A model generated the notes under the pieces. The model was not told the origin of the DNA. It made no database searches and saw only the letters and a list, made by a program, of their open reading frames with translations. Positions 37,779-46,894 of a stretch of 64,000 nucleotides of DNA are shown piece after piece. Position 1 is the stretch's first letter; the number at the start of each line of letters is the position of its first letter. Source of the DNA: CAWGYQ01 sp963817395 (GTDB lineage Bacteria > Acidobacteriota > Vicinamibacteria > Vicinamibacterales > CAVPJW01); NCBI GenBank assembly GCA_963817395.1, contig CAWFOC010000003.1:558001-622000 (forward strand). Reading direction: 5' to 3'. A program made the position numbers and the translations under genes.

Positions 37779-40103
37779 TCAGCCTGCCTCTCGTTCATCG
37801 CCTGCCTCGCCGAAGCCGCCAGGCGAAGGCTGGGCGTTCAGATATCGCTGCCACAACGCGCCCTGCGCCAGGCCGAAGAGCGCGCGGCGGCACCTGGGGC
37901 AGACGTCCTGGTAGTGCCCGCCGCCGGACAGTTCGTACTGGAAGCCGAGCTCCTGCTGAACGACGGTGAGGTCACGGACCATCGGCAGCGAGGCATACGG
38001 CTGCCCGCAGCGTCGGCACGCCGCCTGGCGTCCGCGGGCGCCTGCGTCCTTGTAGAAGCCCACGCCGAGCTGGGCCGGCCGTTGAAAGACATGGAACAGC
38101 TTGCCGAACGGCAGCCAGAGCAGCGTCACGATCACCGTGGCGGCATGGAGAATCGCGAGGAACTCGTACGCATAGCCCCGCATCCACGTGTAGCTGGCGG
38201 TCAGCATCAGCCCCGTCACGCTGATCGCAAAGAGCAGCAGCAAGGGCAGGATGTCCTGGCCGAACTGCTGCACGGCGACGGCGCCGTGGTCGATCATGCG
38301 GCGCCGGAACGCGAGCATCACGCCCGCGATGACCAGGAACGACGACCAGACCAGCCCATGGAAGATGACGAAGGCGAATGTGGACTCCACGGGAAAGTCC
38401 TGCAGGGGGATGCCGAACACGAAGGCGCGGTACATGTCCAGGTTGCCAGGCGCCGTTTCGAAGTGAATCCAGCCCCACACCAGCGGGAACGTGATCGCGG
38501 CAGCAAGCACGCACCCCCACATGATCAACCAGTGCGCCAGCCCGCGGAGCCGGCCACGCCGGAAGATGTACGCGTTGGCGGCAAACTCCACCAGCGCGCG
38601 GCGTCCAAGGCCAGCGGTGTTGCGGGCAAGCGCGCGCCGGGAAAAGAAGGCCTGCCACCCACGCCGCCAGTACATGCGCGTCGGCGGACGGTGCAGCCAC
38701 ATGGCATAGCGATAGCTGATCCCGAACGCGGCAAACAGTGTGGCGAACGTATAGCCGACGAGCGCCGCGTCGAAGTGCTGCAGGTTTCGCGACCCGACGA
38801 CGATCGCCGCCGCCAACGTGGCCGTGACGAGCGCGGCCCACGCGCCGGCTCTGACACGCTCGAGCGCCTGTCGTGCGGCAACCGGGAGAGACCGCGTCCA
38901 TTCGACGTCGCCCGGCTGGAACACACGCTGATTGGCCGCGCGCAGTACCACGGCGGTCGCGGACAGGAAGAGGAACCCGGGCCAGATGACGCCGAGTTGA
39001 TCGCGGAAAACGCCGAGCAGGAGCGGCGGGAAGAAGCCGCCCAGACCGCCGAGGGCGCCGACAAGGCCCGTGACCGTGCCGGTGTCCTTCGGGAAGTGCT
39101 CCGGCACCAGCTTGAAGATCGCGCCGTTCCCCAGTCCCATCAACATCGCGCACCCGAGCGCGCCGACGGTGAACGGCACCATCGACGGCCACGTGAGGAG
39201 CAGCGAGAACAGGGCGACCCCGCCGAAGACCCACGACAGGACCTGGGCGCCGCCAATCCGGTCCGCCAGCCACCCGCCGAGTGGCCGCATCAGCGTGGCG
39301 AGCACGACGAATCCTGCAGCCCGGAATCCGGCGTCCGCAGGCGCCAGGCCGAACTGCGCCCGCAGCAGCGTCGGCAGATAGATCGAGAACGCGACGAAGC
39401 CGCCGAAGGTGAGGAAGTAGAAGGCGCCAAGCAGCCAGGCGGTGGGCGCGCGGCGCAGGACCGCGGTCATCGCGGCTACCGTGGCGGGACGCCCGGCCTG
39501 CGGGGGATTCCGCGCAAGAAGGAAGTAGGCCACGGCCCAAATCAGAAGAAGCGCACTGGTGCCGCGAAACACCACCTCCCAGCCCAAACGGGCCGACACC
39601 ACCGGGCCGACGAAGACCGCCAGCGACTGTCCCATCGTCCCCAGGCCGTAAACGCCGAGTGCCGTGCCTTGCCGAGCCGCCGGGGTCCAGCGGGAGACGT
39701 AGGCGGCTCCCACCGCAAAGGAGGATCCGGCCATGCCGACGAGGAACGCCGCCATGAGCAGCGAGCGGTAGGTGTCGGTCAGCGGAACGATGAAGGCGGC
39801 CACCGACGAAAAGGCGAGGAGCGCCGTGAACACGAGGCGCCCGCCGAACCGATCTGTCAGCATGCCCATCGGCAGCCGCGCCAACGAGCCGAGCAGCACC
39901 GGCACTGCCACCAGGAGCGCAGTCTGGGACGCGGTCAGTCCGTAGAGGCCAGTGAAGACCGAAGCGAGCCCGCCAACGAGACCCCACGCCGCGAACGAGA
40001 GCGCGAACGAGATCGTCGCGAGGATCAAGGCGCGCGTTGGCGATGCCGCACCACCCGCCACGTGGGCGCGAGATGGCATGCTCTCGAGAGATCTGTCGCG
40101 CAT
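37779..40103 (-). CDS. MFS (NarK-type) transporter fused to a NarI-like cytochrome b domain and zinc ribbon
   Basis: 774 residues in one intact frame. Residues about 25-410 are an MFS transporter of the nitrate/nitrite type: LLGSLARLPMGMLTDRFGGRL, NGAIFKLVPEHFPKDTGTVTGLVGALGGLGGFFPPLLLG. After a linker come further spans with His-containing helices (LAHWLIMWG, FVIFHGLVWSSF, ILHAATVIVTLLWLPFGKLFH), as in the NarI quinol-oxidising subunit. The C-terminus has CRRCGQPY and CPRCRR, a four-Cys ribbon. The fusion joins nitrate uptake to electron supply. It is the first gene of the operon, with its stop five bases before the molybdoenzyme start. Confidence 0.88.
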   Translation of the reverse strand: MRDRSLESMPSRAHVAGGAASPTRALILATISFALSFAAWGLVGGLASVFTGLYGLTASQTALLVAVPVLLGSLARLPMGMLTDRFGGRLVFTALLAFSSVAAFIVPLTDTYRSLLMAAFLVGMAGSSFAVGAAYVSRWTPAARQGTALGVYGLGTMGQSLAVFVGPVVSARLGWEVVFRGTSALLLIWAVAYFLLARNPPQAGRPATVAAMTAVLRRAPTAWLLGAFYFLTFGGFVAFSIYLPTLLRAQFGLAPADAGFRAAGFVVLATLMRPLGGWLADRIGGAQVLSWVFGGVALFSLLLTWPSMVPFTVGALGCAMLMGLGNGAIFKLVPEHFPKDTGTVTGLVGALGGLGGFFPPLLLGVFRDQLGVIWPGFLFLSATAVVLRAANQRVFQPGDVEWTRSLPVAARQALERVRAGAWAALVTATLAAAIVVGSRNLQHFDAALVGYTFATLFAAFGISYRYAMWLHRPPTRMYWRRGWQAFFSRRALARNTAGLGRRALVEFAANAYIFRRGRLRGLAHWLIMWGCVLAAAITFPLVWGWIHFETAPGNLDMYRAFVFGIPLQDFPVESTFAFVIFHGLVWSSFLVIAGVMLAFRRRMIDHGAVAVQQFGQDILPLLLLFAISVTGLMLTASYTWMRGYAYEFLAILHAATVIVTLLWLPFGKLFHVFQRPAQLGVGFYKDAGARGRQAACRRCGQPYASLPMVRDLTVVQQELGFQYELSGGGHYQDVCPRCRRALFGLAQGALWQRYLNAQPSPGGFGEAGDEREAG

Positions 40104-40160
40104 GTCGTGTGCCTAGTCTGACGCCACGGTTCGCGAGCCTGTCAAGGGTCCCATACCGCC

Positions 40161-41377
40161 CTACCAGTTCAGGAACAGACCCAGCTCCTCGAGGAATAGA
40201 GACCAGGCGGGCTCCTCCTCCAGCATCAGGTGATTGGCGCTCGGCAGCGAGACGTACCGCGCACCCGGGATCTCGGCCGCGAGCAGGCGACCCCGCTCCG
40301 GCAGCACGGCGTGATCGCGATCGCAATGGATGACGAGCGTCGGCGCCTTCACTTGCGACAAGAGCGGTCGAACATCGATGTCGCCGTCGAGCTCCATGAG
40401 CCGCGCCGCGTTTTCCGGCGACGTGGACACACGCTGGAGCTCGTCGAACCACTGCTCGTGCTCCGGCGTCGCCTCGGGGATGAACCGACAGGTGAAGGTC
40501 CTGCAGAAAGCCGGGTTGTTGAGTCCCCACCCAAGCCGCAATAGACTCACGAACGCGCGCCGCGCCTCGAGCTGCTGGGGCGTGCCGACATTGTTCATGC
40601 CCACCGCGAATGCGCCGTAGAGCACCAGTTGTGTGACGCGCTCCGGATGCTTCACGGCGTACGCGATCGCGATGGGGCCGCCACGAGAGATCCCAAGGAG
40701 CGGAAATCGATCGAGGCCCGCAGCGTCGACGACCGTCTCGAGATCGCGGACCCACGTGTCGAAGCTCACATCCGCCACGTCGCGCTGGGACATGCCGTTG
40801 CCACGCTCGTCGTAGCGGACGAGGCGGTGGTGACGCGAGAGCGCGGCGTACCAGTGGCGCCAGATCGGGCTGCCCCATTCGAAATCGAGATGCGTCAGCC
40901 AGTTTGACGCCTTCACGAGCGGCGGTCCGTTGCCGACGCTGGCGTAGGCGAGGCGGACACCATCGCTCGTCGTGCAGTACCGGATCTCCTGCCGCGCCTT
41001 CGACGGCTGTCGGGCTCGGCGGAACGGTCTGGAGGACGGCCGCGTTCGACCGGCGCGGCGAAGCGATAGCCCACACGCGGCACGGTCTCGATGTACTGCT
41101 GGCCCGTCGCCTTCTCCCCCAGCGCCTTCCGCAGCACCGACACGTTGTGATTCAGGTTGTTCTCTTCGACGGTCGTCTCGGGCCACACCGCGTCGAGCAG
41201 CTCCTGCTTCGTGACCAGCCGCCCGGCATTCTCGACCAGCACCAGAAGCGTATCGAACACCTTCAGACGCAGCGGGATCACGTCGCCGCCGCGCGAGAGG
41301 CGGCGCTCGCGGACGTCGAGATGAAACGGTCCGAACCGATACGAGCCTCTGCCCCCGGTGTCGGCCACGAATCTCAC
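40161..41377 (-). CDS. Winged-helix DNA-binding domain fused to an alpha/beta hydrolase, one frameshift
   Basis: Part one (from 41377) has an OmpR/PhoB-type winged helix: FGPFHLDVRERRLSRGG, LRLKVFDTLLVLVENAGRLVTKQELLDAVWP, VSVLRKALGE and YIETVPRVGYRF. Near 41045 a frameshift in the linker leads to an alpha/beta hydrolase with RYCTTSDGVRLAYASVGNGPP, DERGNGMSQRD, LLGISRGGPIAIAYA (nucleophile elbow G-x-S-x-G) and VIHCDRDHAVLPERGR. This fusion architecture is known. It is divergent from the second SBP56 cassette with about 100 bases between, so it may regulate it. Confidence 0.82.
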
Positions 41378-41475
41378 CTTCAGGAAAGTTTCAGAAAAAT
41401 CCGAGCGTTCTCAAAGGACGCCGGCAACCTTCGATTCTAGCCTCTGGAGTGCGGGCCAACACCGCAGAGAGGGAT

Positions 41476-42892
41476 ATGACAATGCCGATGCCGAAACTGC
41501 TTCCCGACCAGAGCTTCTACCCGTCGCCGACGATGGCCATGCAGGCCCCGGCCGAAACGCTCGCCTACGTCGCGCTGCTCAATCCCGATCCGACCGCCAG
41601 CGACGCCCTTGCCGTGCTGGACGTCGATCCCGCGTCGCCCGGTTACGGCGCCCAGATCGCGCGCGTGGAGATGCCCGGCGCCGGCGACGAGCTGCACCAC
41701 TTCGGATGGAACGCGTGCAGCTCGTGCCTGTGCCCGAACTCGCCGCACCCGCACATGCAGCGGCGCTACCTCGTGGTGCCCGGCATGCGGTCGTCGCGGA
41801 TTCACATTCTCGACACCGTGCCCGACCCGCGGCAGCCGCGCCTCGTCAAGGTGATCGAGGCCGACGAAGTCATTCGGAAGACCGGCTACAGCCGCCCGCA
41901 CACGGCGCATTGCGGGCCCGACGGCATCTACGTCAACGCGCTCGGCGATGGTGAGGGCAACGGCCCTGGCGGCATCTTCGTGATGGACCCGGAGACATTC
42001 GAGATCAAGGGCCGCTGGGAAAACGACCGCGGACCGCAGCAGCTGTCGTACGACTTCTGGTGGCACCTCGGACACGACACGATGATCACGAGCGAATGGG
42101 GCACGCCGAACATGGTGGAGAACGGCGTGAACCCGGAGCTGCTCCTGGGCGGCAAGTACGGCAACGCGCTGCACGTCTGGGATCTCAACACCCGTCGTCA
42201 CCTGCAGAGGCTGGAGCTCGGCCCCGAGTATCAGATGGTGCTCGAGCTGCGTCCCGCGCACGATCCCAACGAGACCTACGGGTTCGTCGGCGTCGTCACC
42301 AGCCTGAAGGACCTGTCGGCGTCGGTCTGGATGTGGCACCGCGAAGGCAGCGACCGCAGCGGGACCTGGCGCATCCACAAGGCGATCGAGATTCCCGCCG
42401 AGCCGGCGGCCGCCGATGATCTGCCGCCGCTTCTCAAGGGCTTCGGCGCGGTGCCGCCGCTCGTCACCGATCTCAACCTCTCGCTCGACGATCGATTCCT
42501 CTACGTCTCGTGCTGGGGCACGGGCGAGCTGAAGCAATTCGACGTCTCCGATCCGTTCAACCCCATCGAGACCGGCTCGGTGAAGCTCGGAGGCATCGTT
42601 CGCCGCCAGGCGCATCCGTCGCGTCCGGACCAACCGCTCAACGGCGCACCGCAGATGGTGGAGATCAGCCGTGACGGCAAGCGCCTCTACGTGACCAACT
42701 CGCTGTATCGCACGTGGGACGAGCAGTTCTATCCCGACGGCATCAAGGGATGGTTGGCGAAGATCGACGTGCGCCCGAACGGCGGCATCGAGCTCGATCG
42801 CGACCGGATTCGTCGAGTTCGACGGCATGCGTCCGCACCAGGTTCACCTCGAGGGCGGTGACGCCAGCTCCGATTCGTACTGCTTCGCGTGA
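41476..42892 (+). CDS. SBP56 / methanethiol oxidase-family protein, copy 2, one frameshift near the end
   Basis: About 470 residues from ATG 41476 (GAGAGGGA upstream). It shows DELHHFGWNACSSC, HPHMQRRYLVVPG, RPHTAHCGPDG, WWHLGHDTM and VSCWGTGE. Near 42808 the frame is lost; in the next frame the natural ending FVEFDGMRPHQVHLEGGDA, then SSDSYCFA, terminates at 42892. This copy is more distant from copies 1 and 3 than those are from each other (start MTMPMPKLLPDQSFYPSP). The transporter follows 10 bases later. Confidence 0.88.
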
Positions 42893-42902
42893 GAGGTGCG
42901 TC

Positions 42903-43575
42903 ATGACGAACGAGATGACAATGTCCTTGTCCGCCGTCGCTTCAGCGAAGGCGGAGTGGGCGATGCTGATCGGGCTCGGCGCCTTTCACGGCATCAATCC
43001 TGGAATGGGGTGGCTGTTCGCGGTGGCGCTCGGGATGCAGGAGCGCCGCCGCGGTGCGGTGCTTCGCGCGCTCGTGCCGCTCGGGGCCGGCCATGCGCTG
43101 GCCGTCGCCGGCGCGGTCGGCGCTGCGCTGGCCATCGGAGCCGTGATCCCAATCGGCTGGCTGCGCTGGCCGACGGCCGGCGTCCTCGTCGTCGCTCGGC
43201 GTCCTTCGGTTGTTTCGTCACCGGCACCCGCGCTGGGCGGGCATGCGCGTGAGCATGGGTGGACTCACGGTGTGGTCGTTCCTGATGGCCACGGCCCACG
43301 GCGCCGGGCTCATGGTGGTGCCGGTGTTCGTGGGCATGTCGATGGCGGATGAGGGCGGGCACACGCACCACATGGCCGCAACCGGGGCGGGCGCCGGAAC
43401 CGCGCTCCTCGCCACCGGCCTGCACGCTGTGGGCTATCTGGCGGTGACCGCGTTCATCGCGGTGCTGGTGTTCGAGAAGCTCGGCGTGGGCATCCTGCGC
43501 CGCGCCTGGTTCAACCTCGATGTGATCTGGGCAGCCGCGCTGATGGCGACCGGGACACTGACTCTGATGCTGTAA
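42903..43575 (+). CDS. Polytopic membrane protein paired with SBP56, copy 2, one frameshift
   Basis: Start MTNEMTMSLSAVASAKAEW, then LGAFHGINPGMGWLFAVALGMQ and LVPLGAGHALAVAG. Near 43190 the frame shifts, and LGVLRLFRHRHPRWAGMRVSMG, TVWSFLMATAHGAGLMVV and the closing spans to TLTLML follow. The signature motifs equal those of copies 1 and 3, while the N-terminus is about ten residues longer. Overall about 224 residues, six spans. Confidence 0.72.
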
Positions 43576-43604
43576 GTGCGCTTGTCCCGGACGATCAGTC
43601 GCGC

Positions 43605-43930
43605 GCCGGGGTGTCGCCTGGCGTCTTACTCCGCGCGCGCGGCCGCGTCGCGAAACACGACGGCCCAATCGCGCCGCATCTCCACGACCGTCCAGCCCCT
43701 CCGCGGGGCCGCTTCGAGCGCCGTGATGAGCCGCCGCGCTGGCGGGCGGCGAGGCGTCGTAGGCATACTCCCGATCGGCATCGGTGTGATGGACGATCAG
43801 GCCGAAGCGGTCCAGAGCGCGCCGTCGTTGTCGAACACGGCAATACGCTCGGGCTCCGCCACGAAGCCAGGCGTACCCGTGCGGGTCACCTTGTCCACGA
43901 AGGCCGTGATCGCCGGGACTCGCAGCAGTC
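43605..43930 (-). pseudogene. HAD-family hydrolase remnant with internal deletion
   Basis: One minus frame reads AFVDKVTRTGTPGFVAEPERIAVFDNDGALWTA, containing the DxDG(T) nucleophile motif of HAD phosphatases. A second gives GLIVHHTDADREYAYD, and a third ALEAAPRRGWTVVEMRRDW. These are the beginning and the end of one enzyme with the middle lost. It lies directly after the second SBP56 cassette on the opposite strand. Not functional as read. Confidence 0.55.
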
Positions 43931-43952
43931 ATCGATGTCCCGTTTCGTCCCG

Positions 43953-44444
43953 CTACTTCTTGAGCGGCACCAGTGGGATCTGGTCGGCGAGTGCCATGTT
44001 CACGAGGGCGTCCAGCTTGTTCTCAATCTGAAAGAACCGCGCGGCCTTCTGCGCCGGCAGAACCGCGCGGACCTTCGGGACATACTTTTCGCGCACCGCG
44101 AGCTTCTCGCGATCGATGGCGACCGACTCCTTGAAGAACGCTTCTGCCTTCGCGTCGTCCATCGTTGTGTAGTTGGAGGCGTAGGCGACGATCAGTTTTG
44201 CGATGCGGTCGCCGATTTTTTCGGCCTCTCCGCGGTATTCCTTATAGACGGGCCAGAATGCACGCGCCTCTCCCTCCGTCAGCGGAAGGTTGGCCGCCAC
44301 CACGGCCTGGCGGTCGGCCTTGAGATCGGCCTGCAGCTGCTGAATCGCTGTCCACGTATCGACCGTCTGTGCGCTCGCGCTGGGCGGCGTCAGCGCCAGG
44401 CACGACACCAGACCTGTAACGAACACCATGGCTTTCATCCTCAT
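43953..44444 (-). CDS. Secreted helical protein, possibly Spy/CpxP-like
   Basis: 163 residues; AAAAGGAG precedes ATG 44444. Signal peptide MRMKAMVFVTGLVSCLALTPPSASA. The mature part is helical with LPLTEGEARAFWPVYKEYRGE and PKVRAVLPAQKAARFFQIENKLD. The LT..E...FWPVY pattern recalls periplasmic proteins of the heavy-metal-resistance/Spy group, but this is a loose resemblance. Role unknown. Frame intact. Confidence 0.65.
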   Translation of the reverse strand: MRMKAMVFVTGLVSCLALTPPSASAQTVDTWTAIQQLQADLKADRQAVVAANLPLTEGEARAFWPVYKEYRGEAEKIGDRIAKLIVAYASNYTTMDDAKAEAFFKESVAIDREKLAVREKYVPKVRAVLPAQKAARFFQIENKLDALVNMALADQIPLVPLKK

Positions 44445-44635
44445 CGTCTGCTCCTTTTGAGCGGTTCATCATCCGCGATAGGTTCTCGCCTTTGGCAAGG
44501 CCGCGACCATCGTACCTGAATTCCACGCGGACCTGGTTCTTGCAGCCCGGAGCGACACCTGCCGGAACCGGTTTCACCGCATTCCTGCACGTTCAGGTCA
44601 GGCCCGCTCCGCTTCGGTACTGCCGACTGGAAGTC

Positions 44636-45073
44636 TCAACCCAGGGACCTCCGCATCACCAGGGCACTGGCCGGGCATGCGGAGCGAAACTCTACTGAGC
44701 CCTGAACACCCGCCGGGACGTCCTCTCGAAGAATTGGCAAGAACGCAAACTTTCGAAAGAACTGTTCCGCCGTGGTGGTCAACAAGTACACCGCTGGAAC
44801 TTCCAAAGTTTCTGCGAGCCGCAGTGCCGATTCTGTGAGTTGCGCGCCGAGACCTCGATTGCGTGCCGCCGGAGCCACAGCGACCGACCGCAACAGGGCG
44901 CCGTCGTCGTAGATCTCGAGCATCGCGCTCCCAACGATGCCTTGATGGCTCCGCGCGACAAGTGCGGTGCCCAGGTGCTCGAGCGCGCCGGCAGTCGGCA
45001 GGGCGCTCTCGGTCAACAGCCGAACCATCGCGCAACCATCCTCTGGCCGCGCCGGCTCGATGCGTATGTCCAT
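44636..45073 (-). CDS. GNAT acetyltransferase, ArsN2-like (arsenic resistance)
   Basis: About 145 residues from ATG 45073, five bases after the ArsR stop (an overlapping start at 45109 is possible). It shows RPEDGCAMVRLLTESALPTAGALEHL, then the acetyl-CoA loop LLRSVAVAPAARNRGLGAQLTESAL, and AVYLLTTTAEQFFRKFAF. The end VEFRSACPASALVMRR is characteristic of the ArsN2 group. ArsN-type enzymes acetylate organoarsenicals. Its place in the ars cluster supports the call. Confidence 0.82.
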   Translation of the reverse strand: MDIRIEPARPEDGCAMVRLLTESALPTAGALEHLGTALVARSHQGIVGSAMLEIYDDGALLRSVAVAPAARNRGLGAQLTESALRLAETLEVPAVYLLTTTAEQFFRKFAFLPILREDVPAGVQGSVEFRSACPASALVMRRSLG

Positions 45074-45077
45074 CGCG

Positions 45078-45485
45078 TCACCCGTGTGCTGCAATTCCTT
45101 GACCGCCACAGCACGCGAACGCCTGCGCGTGGTCCTCGGACGGCAAGCAGCAGCCCGTCGCCCTCCTCAAGCGCTCGAGATCCTTCTGAACGATGTCGAG
45201 ATGCCGCAGCGTATGCGTGACCGTTCGATGAATAGTCTCCAGAACCGGGTTCTGAAGGACGGCGACCCGGTAGTACACCCACAGCCCCTCGCGGCGCGTC
45301 TCCACGAGCCCGGCTCGTCGCAAGTACGCCAGATGTCGCGACGCCTTCGGCTGCGAAATCTTCAGGCTGTCGTGGATGTGACAGACGCACACCTCGCCGG
45401 TGAGCAGCAGCCCGAGAATGCGGAGCCTCGTGGCGTCCGCCAGTGCCTTGAAAACCATTTCCATCTCAACGAGTTTCTTATTCAT
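45078..45485 (-). CDS. arsR: ArsR-family metalloregulator
   Basis: 135 residues from ATG 45485 (MNKKLVEMEMVFKALADATRLRILGLLL). The winged helix is typical. TGEVCVCHIHDSLKISQPKASRHLAYLR carries the CVC pair at the metal-binding helix and the recognition helix. Further Cys near the C-terminus (GCCLPSE, FACCGG) may also bind arsenite. As(III) binding releases the repressor. It is divergent from arsM with a shared, dyad-rich control region, and is followed by the ArsN2-like gene. Confidence 0.92.
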   Translation of the reverse strand: MNKKLVEMEMVFKALADATRLRILGLLLTGEVCVCHIHDSLKISQPKASRHLAYLRRAGLVETRREGLWVYYRVAVLQNPVLETIHRTVTHTLRHLDIVQKDLERLRRATGCCLPSEDHAQAFACCGGQGIAAHG

Positions 45486-45491
45486 ATATGT

Positions 45492-45537
45492 CTTGACAAA
45501 TATATCACGCACCCCTAGCCTGTGTATATACGTCAAG
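45492..45537. promoter_or_regulatory. Divergent arsR-arsM control region with inverted repeat
   Basis: CTTGACAAATATATCAC (45492-45508) and GTGTATATACGTCAAG (45522-45537) form the arms of a long imperfect palindrome. AT-rich half-sites of this type are usual ArsR targets. TTGACA at 45493-45498 could be a -35 for arsM; with a 17-base spacer the -10 would be the weak TAGCCT at 45516-45521. The operator lies between the two divergent genes, so a single repressor could control both. Confidence 0.6.
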
Positions 45538-45559
45538 GCGTATTCATGGAGTATGAAAC

Positions 45560-46399
45560 ATGTCCACCATCGACGTTCGAGACGCCGTTCGTGAGAAGTA
45601 TGGAGAAATTGCCCGATCCGTGGAAACGACCGGCTGCTGTGGCCCGGGAGCGTGCGGGTGCAGCGATCCGATTTCCTCGGCGCTGTACACCGACGACGAG
45701 ACCGCGGGCCTGCCGGAGGGCGCCGTAGCGGTGTCGCTCGGCTGCGGCAATCCGACGGCGCTCATTCAGCTGGAGCCAGGGCAGACGGTGCTCGACCTCG
45801 GCTCGGGCGGCGGTATCGATGTGCTGCTGTCCGCAAGACGGGTTGGCGCCGAAGGCAAGGTGTACGGCCTTGACATGACCGGCGACATGCTCGCCCTGGC
45901 GCGGGAGAATCAGCGGAAGGCCGGCGCGACGAACGTCGAGTTCCTCGAGGGCACGATTGAAGCCATCCCGCTTCCAGACGGGTCGGTCGACGTCGTCATC
46001 TCGAACTGCGTCATCAATCTGTCGATCGACAAAGATGCCGTGCTGCGCGAAGCGTTCCGCGTGCTGAAACCTGGCGGCCGGTTCGCAGTCTCCGACGTCG
46101 TCTTGCGGGGCGAGATGCCCGCCGACGTCAGGAAGAGCATGGAGATGTGGGTGGGCTGCATTGCCGGCGCCCTCACCGATTACGAGTACGTCGCCAAGCT
46201 CACGAAAGCCGGTTTCGAGGACATCGCTATCGAGCCGACGCGGGTGTATGGCGTCGATGATGCGCGGGCGTTCCTCGCCGACAGCGGCTTGAACGCCGAC
46301 TCGCTCTCCGCCGCGGCCGATGGACGAATCATGAGCGCGTTCGTTCGGGCCAGGAAGGGCCATGCCGCGTCGTGCTGCGGACCGGCTTGTTGTTCGTAG
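45560..46399 (+). CDS. arsM: Arsenite S-adenosylmethionine methyltransferase
   Basis: 279 residues, start MSTIDVRDAVREKYGEIA. The N-terminal GCCGPGACGC Cys cluster, SAM motif VLDLGSGGGIDVLLSA, SNCVINLS and MWVGCIAGAL supply the conserved arsenic-binding Cys residues. The C-terminus CCGPACCS has further Cys. The enzyme methylates As(III) stepwise to mono-, di- and trimethyl species in the cytoplasm. It is divergent from arsR and is followed by an arsenate reductase on the same strand. Confidence 0.95.
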   Translation: MSTIDVRDAVREKYGEIARSVETTGCCGPGACGCSDPISSALYTDDETAGLPEGAVAVSLGCGNPTALIQLEPGQTVLDLGSGGGIDVLLSARRVGAEGKVYGLDMTGDMLALARENQRKAGATNVEFLEGTIEAIPLPDGSVDVVISNCVINLSIDKDAVLREAFRVLKPGGRFAVSDVVLRGEMPADVRKSMEMWVGCIAGALTDYEYVAKLTKAGFEDIAIEPTRVYGVDDARAFLADSGLNADSLSAAADGRIMSAFVRARKGHAASCCGPACCS

Positions 46400-46435
46400 T
46401 CGGGGACATCCGCGCGGCGAGTGGTGGGGGAGGCG

Positions 46436-46894
46436 ATGGGGCTGGAATCGCCACGCAAGCGCGTCCTGTTTCTCTGCACGGGCAATTCAGCCCGGAGCCA
46501 GATGGCGGAAGGGCTGCTGCGCGAGCTCACGGGTGGCCGGGTTGACGTCGTATCGGCCGGCACCAGACCCAGTGTCGTCCGGCCGGAGGCTGTCGCCGTC
46601 ATGGCCGAACGCGGTATCGACATCTCGTCGCATCGCTCGAAGCATCTCGACGAGTTCGTGCGCGAGCGATTCGATTACGTCATCACCGTGTGCGATCGCG
46701 CGAACGACAGCTGTCCCATCTTTCCGAATGCGGCCAGCCGCCTGCATTGGAGCTTCCCCGATCCTGCGGCCGTCACAGGGACTGACGAGGAGCGCCTTGA
46801 AGCTTTCCGGCGTGTCCGCGATGCCATCGAGTCACAACTGCAGGAGTTCGTCCGATCAGCCTCTCGCGGTTTTACGCATATTCGGGCGTTCTGA
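46436..46894 (+). CDS. arsC: Arsenate reductase, low-molecular-weight phosphatase (thioredoxin-coupled) type
   Basis: 152 residues from ATG 46436; an upstream GTG at 46421 is possible. RVLFLCTGNSARSQMAEGLLRE is the P-loop with catalytic C-x5-R. VVSAGTRPS, RFDYVITVCDRANDSCPIFP with the resolving Cys, and HWSFPDPAAVTG are standard for this ArsC class. It reduces As(V) to As(III), the substrate of ArsM. Its 3' end overlaps the convergent MarR gene by about 39 bases. Confidence 0.93.
   Translation: MGLESPRKRVLFLCTGNSARSQMAEGLLRELTGGRVDVVSAGTRPSVVRPEAVAVMAERGIDISSHRSKHLDEFVRERFDYVITVCDRANDSCPIFPNAASRLHWSFPDPAAVTGTDEERLEAFRRVRDAIESQLQEFVRSASRGFTHIRAF

Noticed and set aside
37914..40121. 735-codon plus-strand open frame opposite the MFS fusion gene
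   Set aside because: Antisense shadow of a hydrophobic protein; extremely rich in Arg, Glu and Gln, with no domain.
37972..41076. 1034-codon minus-strand open frame
   Set aside because: Out-of-frame reading across the MFS fusion and the hydrolase; Arg- and Ala-rich, no domain.
41437..42828. 463-codon minus-strand open frame opposite SBP56 copy 2
   Set aside because: Shadow frame; the same type of shadow appears opposite copies 1 and 3.
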